Notes: generated by a model from the sequence alone, not told the origin. Counted from the first letter of the stretch, positions 50,117 through 58,097 are shown. The stretch is DNA of 64,000 bases from Nocardiopsis sp. JB363 (GCF_900143625.1 NZ_FRFF01000084.1:54013-118012), one strand, 5' to 3'. Translations and numbers: made by a program.

Positions 50117-50397
50117 CGCGTTGGGGGTGCACCAGCGGGTGCACGGGCCAGAGGATGACGCGCGCAGCTCCCGTCATACACCCCCGGTTGGGGGCAGCCG
50201 GGTACACGGATGTCCGCCACCTCCGTGAGCAAAACCCGGTGTCTCCGAGGGCTCTCACACACCTTCCAACGACCCACACAGCGACAGCGTCACCGACCGC
50301 CTCCGGCCACCCCCACCGGTCCACCTGAACCTGGCTACGGTCGCACCATGGCCCCAGCCCCCTCCCCCCTACCTCGCCAACCCTCCGGCAGCGACTG
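50117..50397. other. Intergenic stretch, no supported gene
   Basis: Nothing recognisable lies between the tRNA terminator and the broken membrane gene. A 16-codon plus-strand frame (50348-50398, starting ATGGCC) ends in TGATG, overlapping the next gene's ATG. That could mark a lost upstream coding region, but the peptide itself is only Pro/Ser-rich. Confidence 0.4.
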
Positions 50398-50730
50398 ATG
50401 GCACTCTCCGCACTGATGAGGACACGATCCGGTTTATCCTGGACCGCCATCCTGGTCGGTGTGCCCTTGGCAGTGGTCGCCTTCTGACCCCTGGCCGATG
50501 CGATCTGGCACCTACTCGGTTTCACCACTGGACAAGCGGCCCGCGTGACCGTATTGGGTGTCTGCGCACTGCTGTTGGCCGCCGGGACAACCGGGCTCGA
50601 TCGGAAGCGCACGACCCCGGTTCTGTTGGTCTGGCTGATCCTGGGCGCCGTCCACGCGCTGGCACACCTGGCCGACGACGCCCCCGAGGGCCGCGAGAAT
50701 CTGGTCCGACCTCTGGACGATCTTGCCTGA
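50398..50730 (+). pseudogene. Small membrane protein gene interrupted by an in-frame TGA
   Basis: From the ATG at 50398 one frame runs 110 codons to a TGA at 50728-50730 and contains a single internal TGA at 50485-50487 (codon 30). Protein-like sequence continues on both sides: WTAILVGVPLAVVAF before, PLADAIWHLLGFTTG after. Three hydrophobic segments appear (~15-29, ~49-65, ~74-94), then an acidic tail (DDAPEGRENLVRPLDDLA). A TGG-to-TGA change at a Trp codon would explain the break. Restart at the GTG at 50545 could still give a two-helix fragment. Family unknown. Confidence 0.6.
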
Positions 50731-50899
50731 AACAGGTTCCGCGGGTTCACCACCGTGCCGGCCTGAGGGAAACCGCCCGCAGCGAAGATCGAAAACTTGT
50801 AGCGGCCAGAGTAGACATGACTGATCCGTGCTGCTAGATTTCCTGTCATAGCCACTGAGCTTCACGGCTGGACCACCGGGTACGCCGGTGGTGAGCAGG

Positions 50900-51297
50900 A
50901 TGGCCCGACCGGCGCGTTTGGTTCCACAACGCCGGGGGCCGGTAGGACAGCAGTACGGAAGTCGAGCAGTACCCGAAGTGACGCAGTATCGGCCTCTCGC
51001 TCGCACAGGGGAGACCGCAGTAGGAAGAAGGACGCGGTAGGGCTCGACCGGCGCACGGTTGTACGGCGCCGGGAGCCGGTAGGACCGTAGTCGAAAGCAA
51101 TGCACGAAGTGAGACACGAGAGGAGTAGGTGCCATCAGGATCGCCCGGGCGAGGGAAATCACCGCTCGGGTACCGCAGGGCCTGGTTTCGAAAGAAGGTG
51201 GTCCCCGGTCACACAACCGCGATCCCCGCGATCCCGTCACGGTTTGACTTCGGGAAACGGAAGACCGGCAGCAGCCGGTAGGTGGTATTAAACTCTC
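50900..51297. repeat. Degenerate ~137-bp direct repeat in a non-coding region
   Basis: Two stretches, starting about 50906 and 51045, share blocks in the same order: CGACCGGCGC, then GCCGGG(G/A)GCC, GCCGGTAGGAC (50938-50948 and 51075-51085) and CGAAGTGA. A third partial copy near 51262 has GACCGGCAGCAGCCGGTAGG. GTAGG recurs through the whole block. Codon use is random and no protein pattern is seen. Possible explanations are remnants of an inserted element beside the tRNA gene, or a structured RNA ending at the hairpin at 51298. Confidence 0.5.
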
Positions 51298-51327
51298 GGG
51301 CCCCGGCGCCACATGGCGCCGGGGCCC
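51298..51327 (+). terminator. Hairpin before the MerR-like gene
   Basis: A perfect 13-bp stem GGGCCCCGGCGCC / GGCGCCGGGGCCC has the 4-base loop ACAT. It would end any transcript from the repeat region, or form part of the MerR-like gene's leader; the gene starts 34 bases later. Confidence 0.65.
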
Positions 51328-51361
51328 TCGACGTGCGTACACGAGAAGGAAAGACACGCAC

Positions 51362-51685
51362 TTGACCCATCCCGACACCGGTCACCGATTCGACGACGAC
51401 GACTATCCCGCCTATACCGTCGGCGCCGCCGCGGAGATGATCGGCGCCACACCGGCCTTCCTGCGCGCCCTGGGAGAGGCCAAACTGATCGAACCCTTGC
51501 GCTCGGAGGGCGGCCACCGCCGTTACTCCCGCTACCAGCTCAAGATCGCTTCCCGCGCCCGTGAACTCGTCGACGGAGGCACTCCGATCGGGTCCGCGTG
51601 CCGCATCATCATCCTTGAGGACCAGCTGGAAGAGGCCCTGCGCATCAACGAGGAAATGCGCGATTCCGGCCCGCCCCGGACGTGA
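51362..51685 (+). CDS. MerR-type helix-turn-helix protein
   Basis: The 107-aa protein has a MerR-like DNA-binding domain: YTVGAAAEMIGATPAFLRAL (helix-turn-helix) and the wing SEGGHRRYSRYQLKIASR, followed by a short helix that is too brief for a ligand domain. Related short actinobacterial proteins are widespread with unclear targets. It starts at TTG 51362 with GAAGGAAAG upstream. The lack of Cys argues against metal sensing. It stands alone. Confidence 0.88.
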   Translation: MTHPDTGHRFDDDDYPAYTVGAAAEMIGATPAFLRALGEAKLIEPLRSEGGHRRYSRYQLKIASRARELVDGGTPIGSACRIIILEDQLEEALRINEEMRDSGPPRT

Positions 51686-51816
51686 GATCGAACCGGGGTC
51701 CGGGACAAGGTCGGGTCCGGCTCCACCCGTCCGTCGGGTGGGGCCCTTTCGCCGACCCGGCCCCGGTCTCCTCCACGCAGCGCACATTCAGGTCACCGGC
51801 GCCGGGCGGAGCGTGA

Positions 51817-52144
51817 TCACCCGACGGCGCGGTCCTCGGCGGTGTCGAGAAGTTGTTCCTGCTGCTCCGCAGCTTTGGCACGGTCCGCCTCGGGGAGCTT
51901 GCGAAGCGTCCTACGTCGACCACTTCTACGGGCCAAGGCGCGGGCATCCGACCTGTTCACACCGAACCTCTCACCCTCCTGCTCAAGGGCTGCCAGGACG
52001 CGGCGGCGGTAGGCGTGGCGGATCACGAAGTACACGACCATCACCACCGTGAAGTTGAGCAGCACCCTCGGGACCGACGACAGTCCCGAGGAGAAAGACC
52101 AAGAGTGAGCGCGCCAAGGAAGCACGAGTCCGCTTGGCCCACAT
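51817..52144 (-). pseudogene. Small membrane protein, probably frameshifted
   Basis: An ATG at 52144 preceded by AAAGGTGAA opens a frame giving MWAKRTRASLARSLLVFLLG, a good signal-anchor start. The convincing continuation lies in another frame from about 52065: LLNFTVVMVVYFVIRHAYRR, then a basic cytosolic part (RSGRRRTLRKLPEADRAKAA) to the stop at 51817. Joining them needs one frameshift near 52070. Alternatively the real gene is only 51817-52065 from a GTG, with a poor ribosome site. Function unknown. Confidence 0.45.
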
Positions 52145-52259
52145 TTCACCTTTTGGGGTGGTGTGACCGGGGGTGATGCGACCGGCGTCAGTCGCATCGT
52201 GCCCCGGCCGTCCGGAAAACCCGTTGCCGGTGACGAAGCCCGGCGGGCACTCTCGGCCC

Positions 52260-52988
52260 ATGGACGACTTCCACCCCCTGACGGCCTACGGGCCGGAGAA
52301 CGCCCGACACTACGACGGCCATCTTCGAGGCGACGAGGATTCAGCGGCCGCCTACCTCGCGAGGCACGCCCAAGACCGAAGCGCGTTGGAATTCGCGATC
52401 GGGACCGGTCGTATCGCGCTGCCGCTCGCCGCGCTCGGTGTCCGGGTCGACGGCATCGAGCTCTCCCCGCACATGGTGTCCCTGCTGCGGGAGAAGCCCG
52501 AGGGCGCGGGCCTCGACGTGGTCACCGGGGACATGACCACCGAGACCACCGGCCGCGTCTACCCGCTCGTCTACCTCGTCTACAACACCTTCTACAACGT
52601 CCTCACCCAGGACGGTCAGGTGGAGTGCTTCGTCAACGCCGCCCGTCACCTGGAGGAAGGCGGCGTTTTCGTGGTGGAGGCGGCGCCTCCGTGGGCCTGG
52701 ATCCGGGGAGACCAGTTCGTCAACGTCGAACGTGTGACCCCGGGGTCGGTGACCCTGGACGTGAACCGGTACGACCACGTCACCCAGCTGCTCGACGAGA
52801 ACCACGTGAGCCTGGGCGCCGACGGCATTCGGATGGCGCCGATCTCCTGCCGGCTCGTCTGGCCCTCGGAGTTGGACCTCATGGCGCGGCTGGCCGGCCT
52901 GCGGCTGGTCGAGCGTTCGGGCGGGTGGCACGGGGAACCGTTCACCTCCTCCAGCCCCTTCCACGTGAGCGTCTACGCCCGGGCCTGA
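52260..52988 (+). CDS. Class I SAM-dependent methyltransferase
   Basis: The 242-aa protein contains a Rossmann-type SAM domain with motif I ALEFAIGTGRIALPLA, motif II acidic DGIELSPHM and post-I DVVTGDMT. The C-terminal half (EAAPPWAWIRGDQFVNVE ... GWHGEPF) resembles ToxA/Bud23-unrelated small-molecule methyltransferases. Substrate unknown. The ATG at 52260 is chosen as it begins just before the conserved part; a start 29 codons earlier would add low-complexity sequence. It lies upstream of a TetR gene on the same strand but has its own spacing (75 bases), so co-function is not assured. Confidence 0.88.
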   Translation: MDDFHPLTAYGPENARHYDGHLRGDEDSAAAYLARHAQDRSALEFAIGTGRIALPLAALGVRVDGIELSPHMVSLLREKPEGAGLDVVTGDMTTETTGRVYPLVYLVYNTFYNVLTQDGQVECFVNAARHLEEGGVFVVEAAPPWAWIRGDQFVNVERVTPGSVTLDVNRYDHVTQLLDENHVSLGADGIRMAPISCRLVWPSELDLMARLAGLRLVERSGGWHGEPFTSSSPFHVSVYARA

Positions 52989-53063
52989 CCGCTTTCGAGC
53001 ACCTCCCACCGAGTGACGCGTCGGCCTAGTCTGTGTCCGCACACATACGAGGAGGACTCAGAC

Positions 53064-53690
53064 GTGGTCGGGATCCGCAGACAGCGCCAGGAGCGCACCC
53101 GCGAGGCGTTGCTCGACGCCGCCGCGACGGTGTTCGCGAGTTACGGCTATGGCGCCACTTCCATTCCACGGATCGCGCACGAGGCCCGGATGTCGACCGG
53201 GGCGATCTACGCGAACTTCAGCGGTAAGCAGGAGTTGTTCCTGGCCGTGGTCCGACGCGTGGTCGAGGCGGGCGCGGCCTCTCGTCGTCACCACGCCGAC
53301 GTCACCGCCGACCACGACGAGCTGATCGCCCGGATGGTCACCAATTGGACCTCCACGATCGAGACCGCGCCCGACATCGTCCTCCTCATGGCCGAGTTCT
53401 GGCTGTACGCGCTGCGGCATCCTCCGTTGGAGGAGGCCGTCGCGCGGCTGTTGGCCGATGTGCGGGCCAACCTCTTGACGAACATCGTCGACGCCGGTGT
53501 GGTACCCGATTCCGAACTGGCGGGACGGATCGCCGGCGCGGTGCAGGCGATGGCGTACGGGTACGCGATGCAGCGGCTGGTCGACGAGAACGCGGTGTCG
53601 CCGGAGCAACTCGTCGAGTCGGTGGGCTGGCTTCTGCGCGGCGCCGTTCCGCCCGCACAGGGGGTTGTGGCGGCCATCACATCCCAGTAG
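53064..53690 (+). CDS. TetR-family regulator of the OleC-like pair
   Basis: The 208-aa protein has a TetR helix-turn-helix (REALLDAAATVFASYGYGA; TSIPRIAHEARMSTGAIYANF) and an all-helical C-terminal domain with hydrophobic patches suited to an acyl or aromatic ligand. GTG start at 53064 with GGAGGA seven bases upstream. Seven bases after its stop begins a perfect 28-bp palindrome that overlaps the promoter of the hydrolase-synthetase genes; it is the obvious operator for this protein. Confidence 0.94.
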   Translation: MVGIRRQRQERTREALLDAAATVFASYGYGATSIPRIAHEARMSTGAIYANFSGKQELFLAVVRRVVEAGAASRRHHADVTADHDELIARMVTNWTSTIETAPDIVLLMAEFWLYALRHPPLEEAVARLLADVRANLLTNIVDAGVVPDSELAGRIAGAVQAMAYGYAMQRLVDENAVSPEQLVESVGWLLRGAVPPAQGVVAAITSQ

Positions 53691-53696
53691 CCTCCG

Positions 53697-53724
53697 ATTT
53701 CAGAGAATGGTCATTCTCTGAAAT
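53697..53724. promoter_or_regulatory. Perfect 28-bp palindrome, probable TetR operator
   Basis: ATTTCAGAGAATG (53697-53709), GT, then CATTCTCTGAAAT (53712-53724): perfect 13-bp arms around a 2-base centre. It is AT-rich and lies between the TetR stop and the hydrolase start at 53742, where it must overlap promoter or transcription start. This is the most symmetric operator-like site in the window. Confidence 0.85.
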
Positions 53725-53741
53725 TAGACATGGAGGCCTTG

Positions 53742-54644
53742 ATGGGAGAAAGCACGCAGAAGACCTCCGATCCCGGAAGCCCACCGGACGACGCGACGCT
53801 CGAACGGTTCCGGCACAACGGGGTCGAGGTCGCCCTACGACGTGCGGGCGGCAAGGGCCCCGGTGTCGTCATGCTCCACAACGGAGGCACCTCCCACGGC
53901 ATCTGGCGGAACCAGATCGCCGACCTCGCCGCCGATCACCGTGTGGTGGCCCTCGACCTGCCGGGCTTCGGCGCCTCCCCCATGCCACCCGGGCCGATCG
54001 ACCTCGCGGCGCACGTGGACCTGGTGTCGGCCCTCATCGAACACGACGGTCTGTCCCCGGTCACCCTGATCGGCAACTGCATGGGGTCGGCCATCGCCGC
54101 CGGTGTCGCCGCGCGCGACCCGAAGAACGTGCGGGCGCTCGTCATGGTCAACCCCCTGACGGACGCGACGTTCCGCCGCGGTGGTCTCGGGATCTTCATG
54201 GCGCCCACCCCGGCCTGGTCGCCCGTGACCGCTCCGGTGCGAGCGGCGCTGCGTCGGATTCGCGTCCCCCGCGCCGCCATCCCCCTGGCGCTCCGCTTCC
54301 AGTTGGGCCCCGCCGGTATCCGCGCCGGGCTCCACCACGACCCGGAACTGACGGCGTGCATGCTTCGCGAGGACCAGACTCCGGCCCTCGCCGACGTTCT
54401 CACCGACCTGCCCGCCAGTTACCGCATCGTGCGCGGGCCCGACGGACCTCCGCTGTGCACCATCTGGGGCGCCCGCAACCGGGTCCTGTCACCGGTCGCC
54501 GGGGTGCGCCTCGACGCCCTGCTGCGTTCGGAACATCGTGTCCTCATCCCCGACGCCGGCCACATGCCCATGCTCGAACGGCCCGAGACGGTGACCCAGG
54601 AAATCCGTTCCTTCCTGGACAACGTCGACTCCCACACCCCATGA
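53742..54644 (+). CDS. Alpha/beta hydrolase with Cys nucleophile elbow
   Basis: The 300-aa alpha/beta-hydrolase has an oxyanion region VVMLHNGGTSHGIW, strand DLPGFGASP, nucleophile elbow GNCMGSA (Cys113 in place of the usual Ser or Asp) and catalytic His in DAGHMPMLERPE. Cys nucleophiles occur in dienelactone hydrolases and some thioesterases. It starts at ATG 53742, because GGAGG lies five bases upstream; an ATG at 53730 precedes that site. It is followed after 16 bases by an OleC-like beta-lactone synthetase. OleB, the beta-lactone decarboxylase, also belongs to this fold but uses Asp, so this enzyme may act on a beta-lactone or thioester in a different way. Confidence 0.88.
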   Translation: MGESTQKTSDPGSPPDDATLERFRHNGVEVALRRAGGKGPGVVMLHNGGTSHGIWRNQIADLAADHRVVALDLPGFGASPMPPGPIDLAAHVDLVSALIEHDGLSPVTLIGNCMGSAIAAGVAARDPKNVRALVMVNPLTDATFRRGGLGIFMAPTPAWSPVTAPVRAALRRIRVPRAAIPLALRFQLGPAGIRAGLHHDPELTACMLREDQTPALADVLTDLPASYRIVRGPDGPPLCTIWGARNRVLSPVAGVRLDALLRSEHRVLIPDAGHMPMLERPETVTQEIRSFLDNVDSHTP

Positions 54645-54660
54645 GCCAGGAGGTGCCCCG

Positions 54661-56346
54661 ATGACGGGACCGACCCCCACCACCCCCGACCGCATCCTCG
54701 TCGCCGACCGGGTCCTGGACGTGGCGCGCGTCGACCCCGGCCGCGTCGCCATGGTCCAGACCGACAAGGGCCGCGACGGCGTCCTGGTCCACCGCAAGCG
54801 GACCTACGGCGAACTGTCGGACCGCGCCGAACGCCTGGCCGTCGGTCTGCGCGCCGCCGGCATCCGGGAGGGCACCCTCTGCTCGTTCATGGTCCCGCCG
54901 AGCTTCAACGCGCTCGTCCTCGGGACCGCGCTCTTCCGCGTCGGCGCCACCCTCGTGGGCGTCGAGCCCTACAGCCACGGCATGCGTCGGGTCCGGCAGT
55001 GCCTCGACCGGATCGGCCCGGAGGTGTTCTTCGGTACGCCACGCGCGCACCTGGCCAAGCGGCTCTTCGGCTGGGGCAAGCGGACGGTGCGCCAGGAGTA
55101 CGTCGTGGACGGCGCCTGGCCCGGCGTGCGTTCGATGGACGATCTGTTGTCGGAGCAGGCCCCGGCCGAGCCGACACCCGCGGACGTCGAACCCGGTGAT
55201 CCGGCCGTCATCGCCTTCACCACCGGCAGCACCGGGCGGCCGAAGCCGACGGTGCTGCGCCAACGCAACTTCGCCGCCATGGTCGAGGTGGTCGGTGCCC
55301 AGTGGTCTCTCGGTGACGGCGGTGACGTGGTGGACATGCCCACGTTCCCGATGTTCTGGATCATCGCGCTGTCGGCCGGTGGACAGGTGGTGGTCCCCCC
55401 GATGGACTTCACCATGAAGGGGCCCGGCGACGCCGACCCCGCCGCGCTGCTGCGCACCATCGAGGAGCGCGGCGTCCGGACGATGTTCGGTTCACCCGCT
55501 CTGCTGCGGAACCTCTCGGCGCATGCCCGCCGCGAGTCGATCACGGTGGACAGCGTGCGCCGCATCGTCGCGGGCGGCGCCGAGGTCCAGGGGCCGCTGT
55601 ACGCGGCGGTACGGAACATGCTCGGTCCCGAGGGCGAGCTGTACTCCAACTACGGGGCCACCGAGGCACTTCCGCTGTGCGAGATCGACGGCACGACGGT
55701 GCTGGAGGAGACCTGGGAACGCACCGAGCGCGGTGAGGGTCTGTGCGTGGGCCCGGGTCTGCCCGGTGTCGAACTCCGGATCATCCCGGTGACCGAGGGG
55801 AACATCGCGAACATCGGAGATGTCGAGGCCCTACCGTCGGGCGAGGTCGGCGAGGTCATCGCGCGTAGTCCGCACATCAGCGAGGACTACTTCCGGGACC
55901 CGGTCGCCACCGCCGCGAACAAGATCCCCGGTCCGGACGGCACGGTGTGGCACCGGTTGGGGGACGTCGGCCACCTCGACGACCAGGACCGCCTGTGGTT
56001 GGGCGGACGACGTTCGCACCGGGTCATCACCCGAGATGGAATCTACCTGCCGCTGCGGGTCGAGCCGGTCCTGACGACCCACCCGGCCGTCCACCGGGCG
56101 GCCCTGGTCGCCGTGCCCCGCGCGGGGAGCATCGCCGTGGTCGTCTGCGTCGAACGCTCCGACGAGGACCGGCGCGACGCCTCGACCGTGGCAGCCGAAC
56201 TGCGCGCACTGGCCGAGCGCCACGAGGCGACCCGGGGCCTCACCGAGTTCGTCGAGGTGCGTCGCCTCCCCGTGGACCGTCGGCACAACGCCAAGATCGA
56301 CCGGCCGGCGTTGGGGGCCTCGTTGGCCCGCCGCCGGAAGCGGTGA
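54661..56346 (+). CDS. OleC-like AMP-dependent ligase (beta-lactone synthetase family)
   Basis: The 561-aa adenylate-forming enzyme has P-loop FTTGSTGRPKP (~186-196), LFGWGKR at ~135-141, FGSPALL, the YSNYGATEALP motif and the C-terminal Lys in RRHNAKIDRPAL (~546-557). LFGWGK, FGSPALL and RHNAKI are features shared with OleC, which turns beta-hydroxy acids into beta-lactones with ATP in long-chain olefin synthesis. No OleA (thiolase) or OleD (reductase) gene is in the window, so precursors must come from elsewhere or the product differs. ATG start with AGGAGG upstream. It is transcribed with the Cys-hydrolase under probable TetR control. Confidence 0.9.
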   Translation: MTGPTPTTPDRILVADRVLDVARVDPGRVAMVQTDKGRDGVLVHRKRTYGELSDRAERLAVGLRAAGIREGTLCSFMVPPSFNALVLGTALFRVGATLVGVEPYSHGMRRVRQCLDRIGPEVFFGTPRAHLAKRLFGWGKRTVRQEYVVDGAWPGVRSMDDLLSEQAPAEPTPADVEPGDPAVIAFTTGSTGRPKPTVLRQRNFAAMVEVVGAQWSLGDGGDVVDMPTFPMFWIIALSAGGQVVVPPMDFTMKGPGDADPAALLRTIEERGVRTMFGSPALLRNLSAHARRESITVDSVRRIVAGGAEVQGPLYAAVRNMLGPEGELYSNYGATEALPLCEIDGTTVLEETWERTERGEGLCVGPGLPGVELRIIPVTEGNIANIGDVEALPSGEVGEVIARSPHISEDYFRDPVATAANKIPGPDGTVWHRLGDVGHLDDQDRLWLGGRRSHRVITRDGIYLPLRVEPVLTTHPAVHRAALVAVPRAGSIAVVVCVERSDEDRRDASTVAAELRALAERHEATRGLTEFVEVRRLPVDRRHNAKIDRPALGASLARRRKR

Positions 56347-56372
56347 TCATCGCCCCTTCCTCCCCCTGAGAC

Positions 56373-56404
56373 CGCGGGGCGGGCCCGGATGGGTCCGCCC
56401 CGCG
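56373..56404. terminator. Bidirectional terminator
   Basis: A 14-bp stem CGCGGGGCGGGCCC / GGGTCCGCCCCGCG (one G-U pair, 4-base loop) lies between the convergent OleC-like and lipoprotein genes. Confidence 0.8.
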
Positions 56405-56422
56405 ACGGTCGCGGCCACGCCG

Positions 56423-57055
56423 TCAGTCCATGGATGCCATGATCTCCTCGGCGACCCGGAGCGCGCCCTCGGACAGTTCGTCCTGGTCCGCCTCGCCCAT
56501 ACGGTCGTAGGTCACCTCCACGAGGACCTGACCGTCCACGACCGTCACCCCGGCCCCGTCGCCGATGCCCTCACCGGTGACGGCGAACTCGCCGAGGTCG
56601 ACGTCCGGGTCTGCGTCCGCCTCGCTGTAGGAGGCGAGGGTGCTGTCGACGTAGAGCCCTTCGTGGACCTCCATCGAGAAGTGGATCGTCCCGCCCGCCG
56701 CCGAGACGAGCATGCAGCTCATCCGCAGCCGGTCGAGCTCGTCCATGTCGTCGGGGTCGGGGATACCCGTCGTCCCCTCTGTGCCGCTGCGCATGTCCTC
56801 CTCTCCGAGGAGGTCGTCCAGAGTCTCCTCGGAGAGTACGGTGCACAGGTTCTCGGGGGCGATCGTCAGGGGGTCGACCAGGTCTCTCTCCGGCTGATCG
56901 TCCTCCCCCTGCTCCGGTTCCGTTTCCGTCTCGGGTGCGTCGGCGGCGGCCGCATCCGGTTCGGTCGTCTCCGGATCACCACCGCAGCCGCTCAACACCA
57001 GGGCCAGGGCCAGGCCCGAGGAGAGGGCGGCGGAGGCGTACATGTGCTTGGGCAC
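56423..57055 (-). CDS. Hypothetical lipoprotein (DUF3558-like)
   Basis: The 210-aa protein has signal ALSSGLALALVLSGC with lipobox Cys, a ~40-residue acidic linker, then a domain beginning IAPENLCTVLSEETLDDLLG with a second conserved Cys in RLRMSCMLVSAAGG. The Cys pair and 'LCxxL' beginning resemble the DUF3558 lipoproteins of actinobacteria; the family call is tentative. Function unknown; anchored outside the membrane. It is transcribed alone. Confidence 0.8.
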   Translation of the reverse strand: MPKHMYASAALSSGLALALVLSGCGGDPETTEPDAAAADAPETETEPEQGEDDQPERDLVDPLTIAPENLCTVLSEETLDDLLGEEDMRSGTEGTTGIPDPDDMDELDRLRMSCMLVSAAGGTIHFSMEVHEGLYVDSTLASYSEADADPDVDLGEFAVTGEGIGDGAGVTVVDGQVLVEVTYDRMGEADQDELSEGALRVAEEIMASMD

Positions 57056-57327
57056 GAAGGGCCTTTCTCACGAGGTTCGCACGACGTCGCCACCCTAGGA
57101 CCGAGAGCGACGGACCGATCGCCCGGGGCCGTGTACCTCGACGTGATCCATGCGCCCTGTGTGACGGCGAAACCCCCTTGTGCACTCCGGAGAATCGGCT
57201 GGTCGCAAACCCGCCGAACCGGCCGCCCCCTGCCAAACGGCCTCTCACCAGCACGAACACCGCATCGCCGTCCGGGCGGCGTTTCGTGGGTGCGCGCGAG
57301 GGCAAGAGCCGCACAGGAGGTACCCCC

Positions 57328-57972
57328 GTGGAGACCCAAACCATGGTCATCATCGCGATAGTCGTCGTGGTCGCGGTCGTCCTCGCCGGAGGTATCGCGT
57401 TCGCCGCGCGGTCCTCGATCCTTCCGGCCCGGCGCACCGCCCGGCTCAAACAACGCTTCGGCACGGAGTACGACCACACCGTCGAAACCCACGGTGACAC
57501 CGCCGCCGCCGAACAGGACCTCGCGGAGCGGCTCGATCACCGCAAGGGCATCGAACTGCGCGAACTCACCGATGAGGAACGCAGGACCCACACCGACACG
57601 TGGGCCTCGGTACAGCAGGAATTCGTGGACGATCCGGTCCGCGCGGTGCACGACGCCCGCGGTCTGGTCGAGACCATCATGCGCGACGCGGGCTACCCCG
57701 ACGTCCCGACCGTCACCGCCGACGACGACGGGTTCGAACGCCTGGCCAAGGTCCTGTCCGTGGACCACCCGACCGCCGTCGCCGACTTCCGCCGTACCCA
57801 CGCGGCCGGCCACCTCGCCGAGGCCGACCAGGAACAGACCGAGAACCTGCGCGAGGCGCTCGTGGCCTACCGCGGTCTCACCGACTCACTGCTCGGCGGG
57901 CTCCCACCACGCAAGGAACCCGCGCCGGCCGGTGAACGAGCCGTCGAGAGCACCACCGAGGAGGGCCAGTGA
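57328..57972 (+). CDS. Membrane-anchored FVDDP-domain protein of unknown function
   Basis: The 214-aa protein has one N-terminal helix (MVIIAIVVVVAVVLAGGIAF), then a conserved soluble region: RLKQRFGTEYDHTVETHGD, AEQDLAERLDHRKGIELREL, WASVQQEFVDDPVRAVHDAR, then LVETIMRDAGYP and VAYRGLTDSLLG. Similar proteins are common in actinomycetes, often beside stress genes; none has a known activity as far as I know. Start is GTG 57328, with a perfect AGGAGG 8 bases upstream. It overlaps or closely precedes a second protein carrying the same WxxxQxxFVDDP segment. Confidence 0.85.
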   Translation: METQTMVIIAIVVVVAVVLAGGIAFAARSSILPARRTARLKQRFGTEYDHTVETHGDTAAAEQDLAERLDHRKGIELRELTDEERRTHTDTWASVQQEFVDDPVRAVHDARGLVETIMRDAGYPDVPTVTADDDGFERLAKVLSVDHPTAVADFRRTHAAGHLAEADQEQTENLREALVAYRGLTDSLLGGLPPRKEPAPAGERAVESTTEEGQ

Positions 57973-57985
57973 GCGGGTCCGACCT

Positions 57986-58039
57986 TTCCGGAGGGTCCGG
58001 GCGCGGAGCCCGTTCCGGAGGGTCCGGGCGCGGAGCCCG
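57986..58039. repeat. 27-bp tandem repeat, two perfect copies
   Basis: The unit begins TTCCGGAGGGTCCGG and ends CGGAGCCCG; copies are 57986-58012 and 58013-58039. A 27-bp period keeps reading frame, giving SGGSGRGAR twice if the following gene began at GTG 57969, but the stronger start lies beyond it. Probably replication slippage. Confidence 0.8.
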
Positions 58040-58097
58040 TTGGACCCTGCGCGCGCACCACGCAAGGATTCCACGACCGGGTCAGGAGGCACGACCG

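Noticed and set aside
49908..50855. Long minus-strand frame containing TGIEPALSAWEAEVLPLNYI, antisense to the tRNA
   Set aside because: This peptide is the well-known artefact of translating the complement of tRNA-Gly and its flank; the tRNA cloverleaf is complete and the rest of the frame is low-complexity.
49989..51361. tRNA-Gly as attachment site of an integrative element
   Set aside because: No integrase or excisionase gene and no duplicated tRNA 3' end were found in the window; decayed sequence downstream is only suggestive.
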